Made by a program: the position numbers and the translations under genes
In this document: one piece after another, positions 11,231 through 22,673 of the stretch
Position numbering within the stretch: the first letter of the stretch is position 1
Layout: each line of letters opens with the position of its first letter
The notes under the pieces: generated by a model
Seen by the model: the letters and a program-made list of their open reading frames with translations, nothing else
Told to the model about the DNA's origin: nothing
Database searches by the model: none
Origin: Gordionus sp. m RMFG-2023
Taxonomy: Eukaryota; Nematomorpha; Gordioida; Chordodea; Parachordodidae
NCBI RefSeq assembly: GCF_954871325.1
Contig: NC_088775.1
Span: 45,485,561 to 45,549,560, forward strand
Length of the DNA: 64,000 nucleotides
Direction of reading: 5' to 3'

Positions 11231-14059
11231 AGCAGTATTGAAAACTTGTATCTACAATACAAACAGAGTTGGGCAGGCCCTCCAGAAAAATAATCTAGAT
11301 ACAGATTTGTTGTGAAAAAATGAATCTTAGGTACAGATGATTTATCATTACCAATTAAACTAGAATAGTTTATGAAATATAGTTTTTATTATTTATTTGT
11401 GAAGAACATAATTATTTTCTTAAAATCTTTTGTATATACATTCTTGGGCAGCTTATAATATTTAGGAACTTATTTTCATAATTTAAATATTACTACCTTC
11501 TTCACTTCCATGAGTGTAAATCATCCTACAAATATAAAAATATTAATTAAAATTGGTAATGATATATATAGTAATTTCCTTCTACTTGTATCTGTCTTTA
11601 AATTTTTATTAAGAAACTTTGATATCTATCTGAGATACATTTTTTATAATCCAGATTATTTTCTTGTGCTGCTCAGCTCTTAACATTGAAATTCATATTG
11701 AAATATATCATTTAAAATCTAAAAAAAAATATAGAAACACCACACCGTTCTCAAAAAGATGTTTCACTTTACTTAAATTTTTATTTTAAAAATGATAATG
11801 AAAAATTGTTAGCTGTTGAAAATATTTGGATACCTGACAAATGTTATAAATTTCCATTGCCTTTGGGCAAAAGAAATTTAACCTTTCAAGCATCCTGGCT
11901 TAACAAATATAAGTGGCTTGCTTACTCAGCCGATGAAAAAGGCGCATTTTGTAAAGTTTGCGTCATATTTTCCCCAAGATATGCTGGAAATGGGTTACAA
12001 AAACTCAAAACATTGGTAAGTCAGGTGTACACAAGATGGAAAGATCTCAAATTAATTATCATCAAAAAAATAAATATCATCTTAATTCCTGTGAGATAAT
12101 GGATTCTTTAAAAGAAATCTCAATGAATCAAAAGATATCAATATCCAATGTATTGAATAAAAAAAATTTTGATATTGTTACAAAAAATCGATCAAGAATA
12201 ATTATAATTATTGATGCTATCATTTGGTTAGGGAGGCAGGGCTTGGCGTTAAGAGCTCATAGGATATCTCCTGGCCCCCTAACACTTACATCCCCTTCTC
12301 ACAATGAAGGAAATTTCAAGGAATTATTGAAATTTTTATGTAATAATAATGACAACTACCTAAAGCTTTTTGAAAGCTCCTCTAAAAATGCTACTTACCT
12401 AAGTCCCACTATTCAAAATGAAATAATATCAATATGCAATCAGTTTATATTAAAGGAAGTTTCTTCAAAAGTCAAAGCATCACCATTTTTTAGTGTTTTG
12501 GCGGATGAAACTTCCGATATTGGTAATATTGAACAATTATCCATAGCAATAAGGTTTATTGATATGGAATCAGGTAATTATAAAATGAAGAAACTATTTG
12601 TTCAATTTATTGAATTACCTGACACTAAGTCAGAAACGATTGCTAATCAAATTATTAAATCACTTCAAAACCTGGATTTAAATTTAAATCTACTGGGAGG
12701 CCAAGGGTACGATGGAGCTCCCTCGATGAGTGGCCATGTTAAAGGGGTCCAGTCAAGAATTAGAGAGCTTTATAGCACAGCTCTTTATGTTCATTGCAGT
12801 TCACATTGCCTGAATTTGATGATAACTGAGGCATGTGAAATTAGAGACATCTGGAACAGTTTACGTAAAAAGATTTTGATTTAATTGAAATTTATTAGAT
12901 TTTATTATGTATTATAGATATCTTTATATAATTTTTATATATTTTTCAAAATTTAGAAACAATATCGTCGGTTTGTGACTTCTTTACCCCACCCAAGAAG
13001 AGGGAGATTTTTACCCAAACGTTCGATGAAATTGATTCAAAAAATTCAAAAAAAAAATTAAAAAGATTTTGTCCCACAAGATTCATTAAAAGACAACAAT
13101 CGGTGAAGGTTTTCATCGAGTTATATGAGGTTATTTTTGCGGCACTGGGATCATACATATTACGCAAAGAAAAAGATTCCGCAGATGCGGAAAATCTTTT
13201 ACAGGCTAATACGAAGCCTCAATTTTTAATTTCAATTCAATGTGTTTATTTTTTATTTAATTATACATATAATTTTAGCAAAATGTTACAAAAAATTGAT
13301 TTGGATTTAAGGGAGGTTATGAATAGGGCAAAGGATATTGTTGAAATATTAACAAATATCATAGATAATGTGGATGAAAAATTTCACGAAATATATGGGA
13401 AAGTAAAGGAGACCGCTAATATGTTTGGGATTGAAATTTTTAAACCTAGAGTAGTTTCTAGACAATCCAATCGCTCAAATATTGATTCATCTACGATTGA
13501 GGATTTTTATAAAATTAACATTTTTATTCCACTTATTGATACATTTTTATTTCAATTAAAGGAAAGATTTATAAGTCACAATTTTATTTTAAAAAGCTTT
13601 TATTTTCTTTTGCCGGTTGATTCTGAATTGTTGATTACACTTGAAACGCGAGAGGATATTAAGAACATCTCAGAGTTTTATTCTGATGAATTATTAGGGT
13701 CGTATGATAAGTTACTTTGTGATGTCGAATTTTGGTATAAAAATCTTGGCAGAATAGAGTACTCTTTGAGACCAAAAAACGCTTTGCAGGCCCTTTCCAT
13801 GTGTAATTGCACTTTAGATTCCCTGCCCAATATCAAAACATTGTTTTTTATTTTAGCTACTTTACCGATTAGTACCTGCACTAATAAAAGGTCTTTTTCA
13901 ACTTTGAAAAGGTTAAAAACCTATTTAAGAAATAGCACCGGTGAAAACCGTTTAAATGGATTAGCCCTATTAAATATTTATAAGGAGATTATTCTAGATA
14001 AAAATTTGATTCTAGATGAATTAGCCAAATCTCAGAGAAAAGTAGACCTCTCTTTATAA
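9907..14059 (+). pseudogene. hAT-B transposase (TTF finger, DUF4371, hAT dimerisation), nearly intact
   Basis: The probable start is MDIRKFFRQQQKEK (9907-9949, donor GTATAT), duplicated as MDIRKFFCQQQKEK at 10690-10731. Several small exons follow. The two main exons are 11735-12864 and 12957-14059, and the GT-AG intron between them keeps frame. The first main exon has the TTF-type finger (FQASWLNKYKWLAYS, then FCKVCVIFSP), the GRQGLALRAHR block, catalytic-fold motifs FFSVLADETSD and GGQGYDGAPSMSG, and CSSHCLNLM. The second ends in the dimerisation domain (LPISTCTNKRSFSTLKRLK). Its closest named relatives are ZMYM1-like and THAP12/52-kDa-repressor-like hAT proteins. One frame change is needed near 12040 between the TTF finger and the rest. 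Apart from that the frame is open for over 700 residues, so decay has barely begun. Confidence 0.88.
11274..11681. repeat. small hAT-like MITE nested in hAT-B
   Basis: The left end CAGAGTTGGGCAG and the reverse complement of the right end (AGAGCTGAGCAG) match. Further in, AATAATCTAGATAC pairs with AATAATCTGGAT. The flanking 8 bp are not a clear duplication. A further copy of the left end (CAGAGTTGAGCAG) sits just upstream at 11223, and a degenerate one at 10451. It has no coding capacity. Confidence 0.45.
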
Positions 14060-16408
14060 ATTCAAATCATATAATTGTAATATTTTCTATGTAAAACTTA
14101 ATTATAATGAATTTTTAGTCATGATATTTTTATACTATATTTAATAATAGTATTGCACCTACAATAAGAATTATTTATATAATATACTCATTTGTATTAA
14201 ATATAACTGTTAAATTATATTTTTTTAAATTGCATACAAGAATTACTTATATTTTATTGTAATTTTATTTTTTTAAAATATAGATATTTACAATCAATTT
14301 TTAAAATAGTAATCTGTATAAAATTTCTAATTTTGAAATTTATTTTTTGTATATAAAATAAACACATAGTTAAATAAAGGGTTAATAAAATTGTTAAATT
14401 GTATTTTTTTAGCAAGAATTACATATTTTATTGCAATTTTATTTTTTTAAAATATAGTTATTTACATTCAATTTTTAATATAATAATCTGTATAAAATTT
14501 ATATATTTTGAAATTTATTTTTTTATATATTATTAAAATAAATACATAGTTAAATAAATAAAGTTAATAATAAATAAAATCTCTGCAAAATATTGTTATA
14601 TGCAAAAATTTAATTAAAATAATTATTTTTAACATAGAATAAGATATATTGAGTTGATCATAAAATTGGAAGGTTTGGGGGGAGGCAAATTTTTTTTACA
14701 TCGAATAGATTGAATTAATATACAATTTACTAAACATTGATTTTCAAAATAATGCTTTCAGTCGCTTATTAATTATAAATTTGGCAAAAATTTTAATTCT
14801 AATATTTTTTAATATTTATGCTGGCCTGGGTATAATACACAAAATATTGGCAAATTTTGATAAGGGGGTTTGGGGGCGAAGCCCCCCAAAAATTTTTCAA
14901 ACCCCCCCCCCCCCCCATGAATCCTGGCTACGCCACTGATCTTCAACTAACTCCACAATGTTACCCAGCCATCAGAGATGTTCCTGTCATAATTTAAATT
15001 TGATAGCAATAGTAGATGATGAAGGAGCTTTAAATGATGAAGATTTTAAAAGGGTGTCAAGATCAACATTTTATAAATGTCAAACTTTATGGAATAAGCA
15101 GAACAAATCTCCTAAAAGTTCTGACATGTTTAAAAAAAAATTAGGGAGGTATTTATTAACCCCTAATCGTACAAGATGGAATTCTGTATACCAAGCAATA
15201 AAACTAATCGCTTTTTTTCTGGAGGAAAGAAGATTAGAGATTAATTATCTCTGTGATCTTGTTGAAATTGAATATATTAACGATGAAGAGCATACTTTTA
15301 TAAAAGAGTATACAGAAGTAATTCTAATTAATAATGATTCATTTTCATATCATTTTAATTTTTTAGGTTATGCAATTTGTTGCTGTTTCCCTTGAAATTT
15401 TGGAAGGTGAGGATAATATGGAGATGGGGTATTATGTTCCCACTTTAAGTATCCTAAATACCAAATTAAAGAGATTGAATAATCTAATCTTATGCCAGCC
15501 CCTAGTAGACTCTCTGTTAAAAGGCATTGAGAGAAGGTAAATAAAATTTATATTGTTTTGATTTTGACTGAAGATTTATTCTAACTTAATGTTTAAAGCT
15601 AAAAAATTTATAAAATTTTATGATTAAGATATATTTAAAATACTCTATTTTTGTAACTTTTAGATTCCCAAACTTATACAATGATGACAATGTCTTAGCG
15701 GCAATGGTTCATCCAAAGTTTAAACTAAACGGGCCATATATAAATTCCGATGATGCCAAACATCAACTCGATAGGCTAATGGCGAAGCTGAATAATCTTA
15801 CTCCAACAAACATAGATTGCCGAGTATCTACCACGAAGACATCCTCAAATAATTTTTTTGAAATTAAAGATGATTTAATAGAAAATCCAATTGATCTTTT
15901 TTTTCATTCAAAAAATATTGGAATGAATATTTTTGATAATTTTTCATATATTAAAAATTTATATATAAAATTAAATACTCCTTTGCCCTCAAGTGCTAGT
16001 GTCGAGAGATTATTTAGTAAAGCAAAGCTTATACTTTCTGGTCGTCGCTCTAGACTTGGGGATGATAATATTGAAATGATATTATTATTAAAATGCAACA
16101 AATTAAAATAAATATTTATTTATATTGCTTATTTTTTTATAATCTAAACTAACTATATTTTTATATTTATAAATGTTGATTTTTATATATTATTTATTAT
16201 ACATTTACATTATAAGCAAAAAAAATAAAAAAAATTTGTTTCATTTGTTTCTAAAATTTTTTTTATAAAAAGTAGCTTAAAAGTAGCTAATAGCGCGCTA
16301 CATTTTTTGACAAAGAGCGAAAGCGGTAGCGCGCTACTTTTTTTGACAAATAGCTATAGCGGTAGCGTGCTACTTTTAAAAATAGCGTTTAACAACTCTG
16401 CATTTTTG

Positions 16409-17052
16409 TTATGAAAATATTGCAATTTTATCCATAACCATCATAATAATTGGTTCCATCATTAAAATACTTTAAAAAAAAAATTTTATAACAAAATAAA
16501 ATATGCCAGTTCTCCTTATAATAAAATCATTTTTATGACAGCCCAATAGTATAAAAAAACTTTAATGTACCACCCTATATAAAAATTCAATTGAAAATAA
16601 TATAAAAATATAAACTTAAAATAACTGGGGTATAAAAACTAAAATTAAAATCGCGAGATTGGCAAACAATTTATTTTATTTTAAAAAAGATTTAAAGTTT
16701 AAATTTTAATTTGTGATTATCAAATTAATTTTACTCTTAATTCAACTTACTTTATTGCTTATCTTTTTGATCGGAAACACATTTTTTTAAAATATTACCT
16801 TAGCCCTTATATTATATACGATTAATTATAATGACCTAAATCAATATATTTTATTTTAAATGAATTATGAAGCATTCTCTAGTTATTATATTTATATTGA
16901 GAACATGCCAAATAATATTTTTGAGTTCAATCATACTACGCTAAAAAATATCTCTTTAGTGTCTTTAATCGGTGAGGAGTTTATTATAATTATCTTTGGC
17001 AGTTCGAACAATATTATTGAAAAATTTTAAACTTATATTTAATAACCCATTG
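16409..17052. other. AT-rich stretch between two transposons
   Basis: Nothing coding or structured is visible between the hAT-A TSD and the TSD of the 17061 MITE. Confidence 0.45.
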
Positions 17053-17060
17053 GCTCATAA

Positions 17061-17493
17061 CAAAAAACTCCATGGGCCTTATTTTTTGACCAAGCCCGGC
17101 CCAGTCCCGCAGTAAAAATTTTTTTAGACCCAAGCCCAGCCCTACCCATATCTAATGTTAAAAAAAATTCCCAAGTCCATGATAAGTTTCAAAAAAATTT
17201 CCCAAACCCGGCCCAAGCCCATATTCAAAAATTTAATTTTTTTTTATTTAATTAAAATAAACAATATTTAAATATATTTAGGCAATGATTTTGTTAACAA
17301 TACTGAAATTTATTATTATTAGAAGAAAAAAAGGCAATATTTCTTTAAATTAGCAAATGTTTTAAATAATCTAAATTTAATCATTTTAGACCCAAACCCA
17401 GTCCAAGCCCATTAAAAAATAATTTAAAAATCCTAGCCCAAACCCACTAGAAAATAAAATGTGGGCCTGGTATGGGCCCCATGAAGGTCTCTG
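17061..17493. mobile_element. 433-bp non-autonomous hAT (MITE) with GC-rich ends
   Basis: It is flanked by the exact TSD GCTCATAA (17053-17060 and 17494-17501). Its ends run CAAAAAACTCCATGGGCC and, in reverse complement, CAGAGACCTTCATGGGGCC, so the repeat is imperfect but alignable. Subterminal AAGCCCGGCCCA/CCCAAGCCCA motifs recur along both arms. There is no open frame. Similar GCCCGGC-rich relics occur at 4.8, 47.3-48.3 and 55.65 kb. Confidence 0.85.
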
Positions 17494-17501
17494 GCTCATA
17501 A

Positions 17502-19312
17502 TGCATTTTTCTTAATTAATAACTTTTCAACATCTCTAAAATTTTTAATTTTCTTGCAATTGAGCATATTTTGAAAATCGCATCTAGTGAGATACAAGAC
17601 TAGAATAAAAGCTGTTCTTAGTGTTTTTATAAACATCCAGTTCACAGACATTTGTGGTATATTACCATGATACTTTCCAAACTATCCTTATCTAAATCTG
17701 TGATTTCGCCGCAAGCCGCTTACAAGCGCAGAGACTTATCAGTTCTAGATCATTTTTAAGTATGGCTTGGATTGAATTATAATGTTGGAAATACGACTGA
17801 ATTTTTGAATTCTACAAGTCAAAAAGATTAGGATTTACCAATTTACCACTTGTGTAAACTTAGTTGAATACCTTATTTGAGTTCTACATTGGCTAGATCC
17901 ACGTATCCGAATTCTTACGTGTTATATCTAAAAATCTCAAATTGGAATTGATTAATCAAGAGCTCAAGCTTAATATACCTTTTTATAAATATAGATATAT
18001 CAAATGCCTAAAAGATGATGGCAGTTTGGCCTCATATCCTTTACATTGTTATCCCAATCCTGTTGAGCATACTCCACTTGATAAATGTAATTAAATAATC
18101 TCGCTGGCACAGGTCAGTAGGCTTTCCCATTACATTGGAGCCTAATATATTTGCTAATAGTAACTCCCTTGGCAGCTACTTAAATATATAATTTGTTTCA
18201 GTATAGTATAATATATAATATTATAATGTTTATGTATATAACGGTGACTTGAATAAAATAGGGGGAGGGGGATTACTATATTAAATATTAATTAGATAAA
18301 ATGATATATATCAACCTTTATAAGAAATGAAATATAAATAATATGTAACAAGTCAAAGGTTACCCTGAATGGGTTATGCTATATTGAGTGGAAGTGATTC
18401 CATTTTATTGGTAAATTTGACAATATACTAATTAAAATCATGGGGAAAAAATATAAATATTCATTGGCAAAGCTAATCAAATATTGAAAAAAGGGTATAT
18501 TTACGGAAAATTTATCCTAGGATATATACTGGTAAACTTTTAAAATAAATAGCGATAATTTTTATACTGATAAAATGTCTTTAATAATATTGAAAATTTC
18601 GAAGTAGAATTAAATAACAGCCTTTAATTAAAAACTTATTTTGTTCTATAATTAGACACATTCGCCTTATTCCTTAATTGAATGTAATCCAACATCATGT
18701 TAAATCTCTTAATTTAACAGCACTTCCATCTATACCTTCTCTTTTTTTAATGCAAGTTCCCTCCCGTCAAATATGCGGTTTCGGACAACGCTCATTGTAG
18801 GATTAATCATTTTCCTATTTCTAAATCATAATGATATATCTACAATATATTTAAAAACGAATACAATTATAATATTAATATCTGAATGTGCAAATGGTTT
18901 ACTGACATTTTTCTTGTTTAAAAGAATACAGTCTTTTTATATATGTATTTTAATATATTTGAACCAAAATAAGCACGGATATCCATAATAATTAATTCAC
19001 GGGTAAGTTGAAAACATTAAATATGATATTATCTTTCATATCATATGTACACTTGGGAGCAATCCCAAATCAATGAATAAATTATTATAAAGAGGAAAGT
19101 TTAAAAAAAAATTAATCACAAGGAAAATAAAATGTGTAGACAATTCACATAATCAGTCAATTCGCGTATTGACTGAAAAAATCAAGGAACCCATGTATGG
19201 CCTAAAATCTTTCAAAATAATTATGTGAATGAGTTGAAATCGTTTATAAATAAAATTTTCTTTGAAATTTATTTTTAATATGCATTTATTACCATATTAT
19301 CAGAATTTCTAA
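17502..19312. other. gene-less stretch with unidentified coding-like scraps
   Basis: On the minus strand between about 18170 and 18010 the frame PVPARLFNYIYQVEYAQQDW is followed by NNVKDMRPNCHHLLGI, which looks less AT-biased than noise. Another scrap (NCKKIKNFRDVEKLLIKK) lies at about 17530-17580. I cannot assign either to a family. The plus-strand hydrophobic frame at 18773-18988 is not supported by anything else. Confidence 0.3.
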
Positions 19313-19436
19313 GGTAGCGTAGGGATTTTTTTTCTTATTGGGATGGAGAATAGGCGCTACGTTTTTTTGAAATAGCGTTATCAATAACGCGAAGTTTTTT
19401 AGAAAGTAGTGCGCTATTTCACTTCTTTTAAATTTT
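19313..19436. repeat. hAT-A-like subterminal relic
   Basis: Motifs GGTAGCGTAGG, AGGCGCTACG, AATAGCGTTA and GTAGTGCGCTA are spaced like the subterminal repeats of hAT-A (GTAGCGCGCTAC), but no CAGAGTTGTTAA end remains. It is probably what is left of one end of an older copy. Confidence 0.5.
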
Positions 19437-19559
19437 ATATTAAAAAAATATACTGTAAAAAGTAGTAAAATTTATTTATAATTTCATAATTTCATAATTA
19501 TAATCTTTATATTTAATTTTGAAATTTCATTTTAAAATCTACATTACTAATCTAATTTA

Positions 19560-19800
19560 CAGAAAAGGGGAAACCGGGCACGCTGAACGGGAACCTTTCC
19601 ACGCCAATTATAATTTAAGCTATTAATTTATAAGACTAAAATTTAAGCTTAATATAAGTAATTACGTCATATTTTATTGGCTAAATATGATCGGATAAAT
19701 ATTTAGTATTTTAAATTTAAAAGTGGAAAAGTGTTTTCATATTAAAAGTAAAATAAGAATAATTTCAAACTTTATTGTTTAGATTTATAAATTTTAAAAT
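19560..19800. repeat. dispersed repeat, copy 1
   Basis: A segment starting GGGAAACCGGGCACGCTGAA and running through AATTACGTCATATTTTATTGG resembles 20655-20860, which carries GGGCACGTTGAG and AATTACGTCATACATGATTG. No coding content or terminal repeats are visible. Confidence 0.45.
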
Positions 19801-20318
19801 AAATAAATTTTAGGAGAGTTTTATTATATTTAAAGAAAGATATAAAACAATAACTAATCTTATTACTTATTACTTATTAAATCATTTTTTATTTTTATTT
19901 TTTTTTTAGGTTGTATCCAAAAATTCAAAAATTTCCAAAACTTTAATAAAAATATAAAATCATTTATTAATCCAAAAATAAAAACATGCACTTCTAATTA
20001 ATTCTAATATTTCAGAAATTTAACATATGCTTTAAATTGTATCAATTAATTAATACACTTACGTTTAAAGCCTCTAGTCATACAACAATAGAAAAATTTA
20101 ATTTTATAATATGTAACTATTTTTTTAGGGGTTATTGATATATGGCGTTAGTCATCATAACAATTTACGAAAAACAAACCAAATTTGTCAAGCAAAAGCC
20201 AAATTTACTAAATAATAGCCAAATTTATCAAATAAAAGTCAAATTTCCTATATAATTACCAAATTTTATTAAAATACAATAAGACACATTTTTATTTTAA
20301 TATATATTATCAAAATCA

Positions 20319-20392
20319 TTCGGTCGTTTATAAAAACGGCGAGCTCAATATTTTATACAGAAAAATATTACACAATGAAGATTTTACTCATA
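20319..20392. repeat. 223-bp hAT MITE family, copy 3 (left half)
   Basis: TTCGGTCGTTTATAAAAACG, then GAGCTCAATATTTTATACAG, corresponds to the left arm of the 59619 copy. The right half is missing. Confidence 0.5.
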
Positions 20393-20654
20393 TAACGCAC
20401 AATGCACAACCATCTAGTTAACTTCAGAAAAAACCCCACCTTCCCAGATTCAAGTACAGATCTATGCGGTAGGGTAAGTGATATCTACAATCACCGACTA
20501 AGCCACGCAGTGAACGATAATTCTTTTTGTATATAAAGATAATTTAAGAAGCTATCTAATATTTTAATAACACATAAAAATCCATAACGTTCAAATTATT
20601 ACTCATTTTTTTGATGGATTAACTAATAGTATGGGTTTGACCAACCTTCCACTA

Positions 20655-20860
20655 GATGTAGAGGAGACAAGGGCACGTTGAGTACAGAGGAAAGTCATAT
20701 TGGAATTTTAAACCTAATATAGATAATTACGTCATACATGATTGACTAAAAAGAATTTAAAATTTATTAAGTTAATTTTTACAGAGTAAAATGTGTTTTA
20801 GCATACCAAACTTTGCATTTAGATATTTTTAATTAAAGCTTGTTTCAAGATTGTTTAAAC
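20655..20860. repeat. dispersed repeat, copy 2
   Basis: It is the partner of 19560-19800, in the same orientation, sharing the GGGCACG opening, the AATTACGTCATA block and a later AAAATGTGTTTT/AAAAGTGTTTTC block. Divergence is high. Confidence 0.4.
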
Positions 20861-21581
20861 TGGCAATTTTTTAGAATCTTAAAATATAGCTTAATATGAT
20901 TCTGAATGATATTTGTAAAGTTATGGGGCTAGGTCATTGTCGGAGGATAGTCGGTCCTATTAATTATTGCATATTTATTTTTTATTTTGTTCAAAACAAA
21001 TGAAGATAATCTTCAACATTTATCAATCTAAAATATTAATTATACTTTAAACAATATTATTTTAATTTTTTTTACTAAAATTTTAAAAATTTCTTTATAT
21101 CTCTAAATTCAATTCAATTTAATTTACTTAATTATTGTCAGATAAAAAAAACTAAAACATTCAGATCAAAATCTGAATAGCTCAGAAAAAAATATATAAG
21201 CTAGCACAATTGTTATTGATTTATTTATGATTATAAATTTTCAAAAACAATATTAGCCATCCGGTTCCTTTTAAACTAAAATTAATATTAGAACTTATTT
21301 TAAAGCTAAATCTTTTATTTTATAAATATAATAATAGTTAGATTATTTTAAACCTTCTAAAAGCTTCTTATTAGGAAAAGCTTTGATTGTGTTATATTTC
21401 AAATTTAATCAAAAAATGTTATTTTTTAAAATAATACTAAAGTAAATTCGCGAAAATTTCTCCTTTTCAGCAAATCTTTATTTTCTAGATGTGATGCCAT
21501 TAATATTATAAAAAAAAATCATTTTTGGTTTATTTTTACTTGATATATCTAATATATATAATCTCCATAATCAAAACATGA
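20861..21581. other. AT-rich stretch, nothing recognised
   Basis: There is no gene, RNA or repeat end I can support here. Confidence 0.4.
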
Positions 21582-21706
21582 TTTTTTTCGTATCTTCTTA
21601 ATGTATTTAATTTTAAGGAGATTATATAGTGTAATGTTAATTATCTTTTTCGTATCTTCTTAATGTATTTAAATTTTAAGGAGATTATATAGTGTAATGT
21701 TAATTT
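21582..21706. repeat. 62-bp tandem duplication
   Basis: The unit holding CGTATCTTCTTAATGTATTT and AAGGAGATTATATAGTGTAA occurs twice (CGTATC at 21589 and 21651) with a single-base indel. It is a recent local duplication. Confidence 0.9.
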
Positions 21707-21805
21707 TTGCCATCTACCAGCCACAAACCTCCGGTTTCGAAAGTGTACGCTATAAGCATGCACCAACTTGAATTATAAATTAATTAAAAATATTAATTAT
21801 ATATA

Positions 21806-21912
21806 TACTAATTAATAGCTGATATTTTTAAAATTTTCCCGTTTATAACCATATTGAATTGAATTAATTAGCTGATATTTTTAAAATTTTGCCGTATATT
21901 ACCATATTTTTG
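21806..21912. repeat. about 50-bp imperfect tandem duplication
   Basis: AGCTGATATTTTTAAAATTT followed by CCGT-TA-ACCATAT occurs twice, beginning at about 21817 and 21870. Confidence 0.75.
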
Positions 21913-22165
21913 TGACATAATAATTTTGAAATTTTTTCTCCAAGCCAGGAGATAATTTTTTTCCAAACCAGGAGATATGTAAATCCCTAAAAACCATTGG
22001 CTTTAAAGGCATTTATTGTTTTCATTATGGGCTAGACATGTTAATGATAGGTATTGTCTTAAGTTAGTCTTATCAAAAATTTGTATTTTGTTTATTTTTC
22101 ATTTGGATAGGCACTACCAAATTTATTTATAATATATATTTAAAAATTCGTTAATTTTGAAAAGC

Positions 22166-22238
22166 GTCTCTGTGGCCTCATAGGTAAGAATCTCGTTTGT
22201 CAATCCGATGGTTTTGGGTTCGAATCCCAGCAAAGATC
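22166..22238 (+). tRNA. tRNA-Asp-like sequence (GTC), possibly a pseudogene
   Basis: A 73-nt stretch fits the standard tRNA length and spacing. The acceptor GTCTCTG pairs with CAAAGAT except at one position. A box A-like TGGCCTCATAGG sits at 22173. A perfect T arm (TTGGG/CCCAG) encloses a canonical box B GGTTCGAATCC. The discriminator base is C. Position 34-36 reads GTC after TT, which would decode Asp. Against a working gene, the anticodon stem CTCGT/TCCGA has only one Watson-Crick and one wobble pair, and the D stem pairs at two of four positions. A decayed tRNA or the head of a tRNA-derived SINE is therefore as likely as a functional gene. Confidence 0.5.
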
Positions 22239-22247
22239 TTTTTTTTT
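22239..22247 (+). terminator. T-run, likely RNA polymerase III terminator
   Basis: Nine T residues follow directly after the tRNA-like sequence, as expected for pol III termination. Confidence 0.5.
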
Positions 22248-22673
22248 CTTAATCTAATTTGGTGGTTCCGTTCTTTTGGGGGTTATATATAGGATGCCGA
22301 ACTCAACAACGTGATTGGTATAATATATGTAAAATAATAAAGGTCTTATTAAACTTTATTTTAATAAATTTTGGTCGGTATTTAGCAAATTAGGTGGGTA
22401 TTGGTATTTAGAAAATCTTTATACATTGACTTGGTGGTATCTGTCATTAACAGCTAGATATTGGCCTGAAATTTTTTTTTGCAGACATAGCCAGACCTGA
22501 TCAAAAATAAGTCCCATACAACTTTAAATTTTGCCATTTATTTCTATTGTAATTTGATAAGAATGTCTTAAATTTAATTTTATATTTAGAATAAAATTTA
22601 AATTTGTGATAGAAATCATATTGGGTAAAATTTAAAATAGAAATGCTTGATAATTTTTTAATTTTAAATATGG

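Larger units (their letters stand above)
9420..14938 (+). mobile_element. hAT-B: TTF/DUF4371-type hAT transposon nested in hAT-A
   Basis: Its ends are CAGTGGCGTAG and CTACGCCACTG, a perfect 11-bp inverted repeat. Both sides carry the exact TSD ATCTTCAA (9412-9419 and 14939-14946), and the insertion splits hAT-A exon 5. Length is 5519 bp, long for a hAT because of an internal tandem duplication (9715-11230) and a small nested element (11274-11681). Long G and C runs lie just inside both ends. Perfect terminal repeats and TSD make it the youngest full-sized insertion here. Confidence 0.95.
7782..16111 (+). pseudogene. hAT-A transposase (BED finger, RNase H-like, dimerisation domain), broken
   Basis: Inferred exons are 7782-8011, 8055-8431, 8480-8678, 9251-9363, 9411-9419 joined to 14947-15317, 15367-15536 and 15664-16111. 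All use GT-AG introns. Exon 1 carries an acidic N-terminus and the first part of a BED finger. Exon 2 carries TVHANCYKEIEKH, then the segment ending CTTADSWTHNRR, whose D is the likely first catalytic Asp. Exon 3 has YLGITGHWLDP and CKMVTDNGSNYPKAF (second Asp). Exon 5 has RCSCHNLNLIA and LLTPNRTRWNSVYQAI. Exon 7 ends in the dimerisation motif LPSSASVERLFSKAK. Defects: the BED segment reads through only if one A is restored in an A-run just before 8001, exon 3 loses frame near 8570, and exon 4 has one stop. hAT-B also interrupts exon 5. The second Cys of the BED finger (CLKYK) is also missing. Such a copy could still be moved by a transposase from elsewhere. Confidence 0.85.
7553..16400 (+). 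mobile_element. hAT-A: BED-type hAT DNA transposon, interrupted by hAT-B
   Basis: Terminal inverted repeats CAGAGTTGTTAAA (left) and TTTAACAACTCTG (right) are flanked by an exact 8-bp target duplication CATTTTTG at 7545-7552 and 16401-16408, which is diagnostic of hAT. Removing the nested hAT-B and one copy of its own TSD leaves about 3.3 kb, the usual size. Subterminal repeats are palindromic: GTAGCGCGCTAC at 7566-7577 and 16326-16337, with close variants near 7590-7650 and 16270-16390. The element encodes one multi-exon transposase on the plus strand. The exact TSD and clear exon structure suggest a fairly young insertion. Confidence 0.93.

Noticed and set aside
18773-18988. 71-residue hydrophobic frame resembling a signal peptide or membrane protein
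   Set aside because: No splice partners. A faint resemblance to the frame at 721-1029 is not meaningful, as that one is the shadow of a minus-strand hAT relic.
21715-21775. Possible tRNA on either strand (CCGGTTTCGAAAG resembles box B)
   Set aside because: No acceptor stem, box A or consistent arm spacing could be built.
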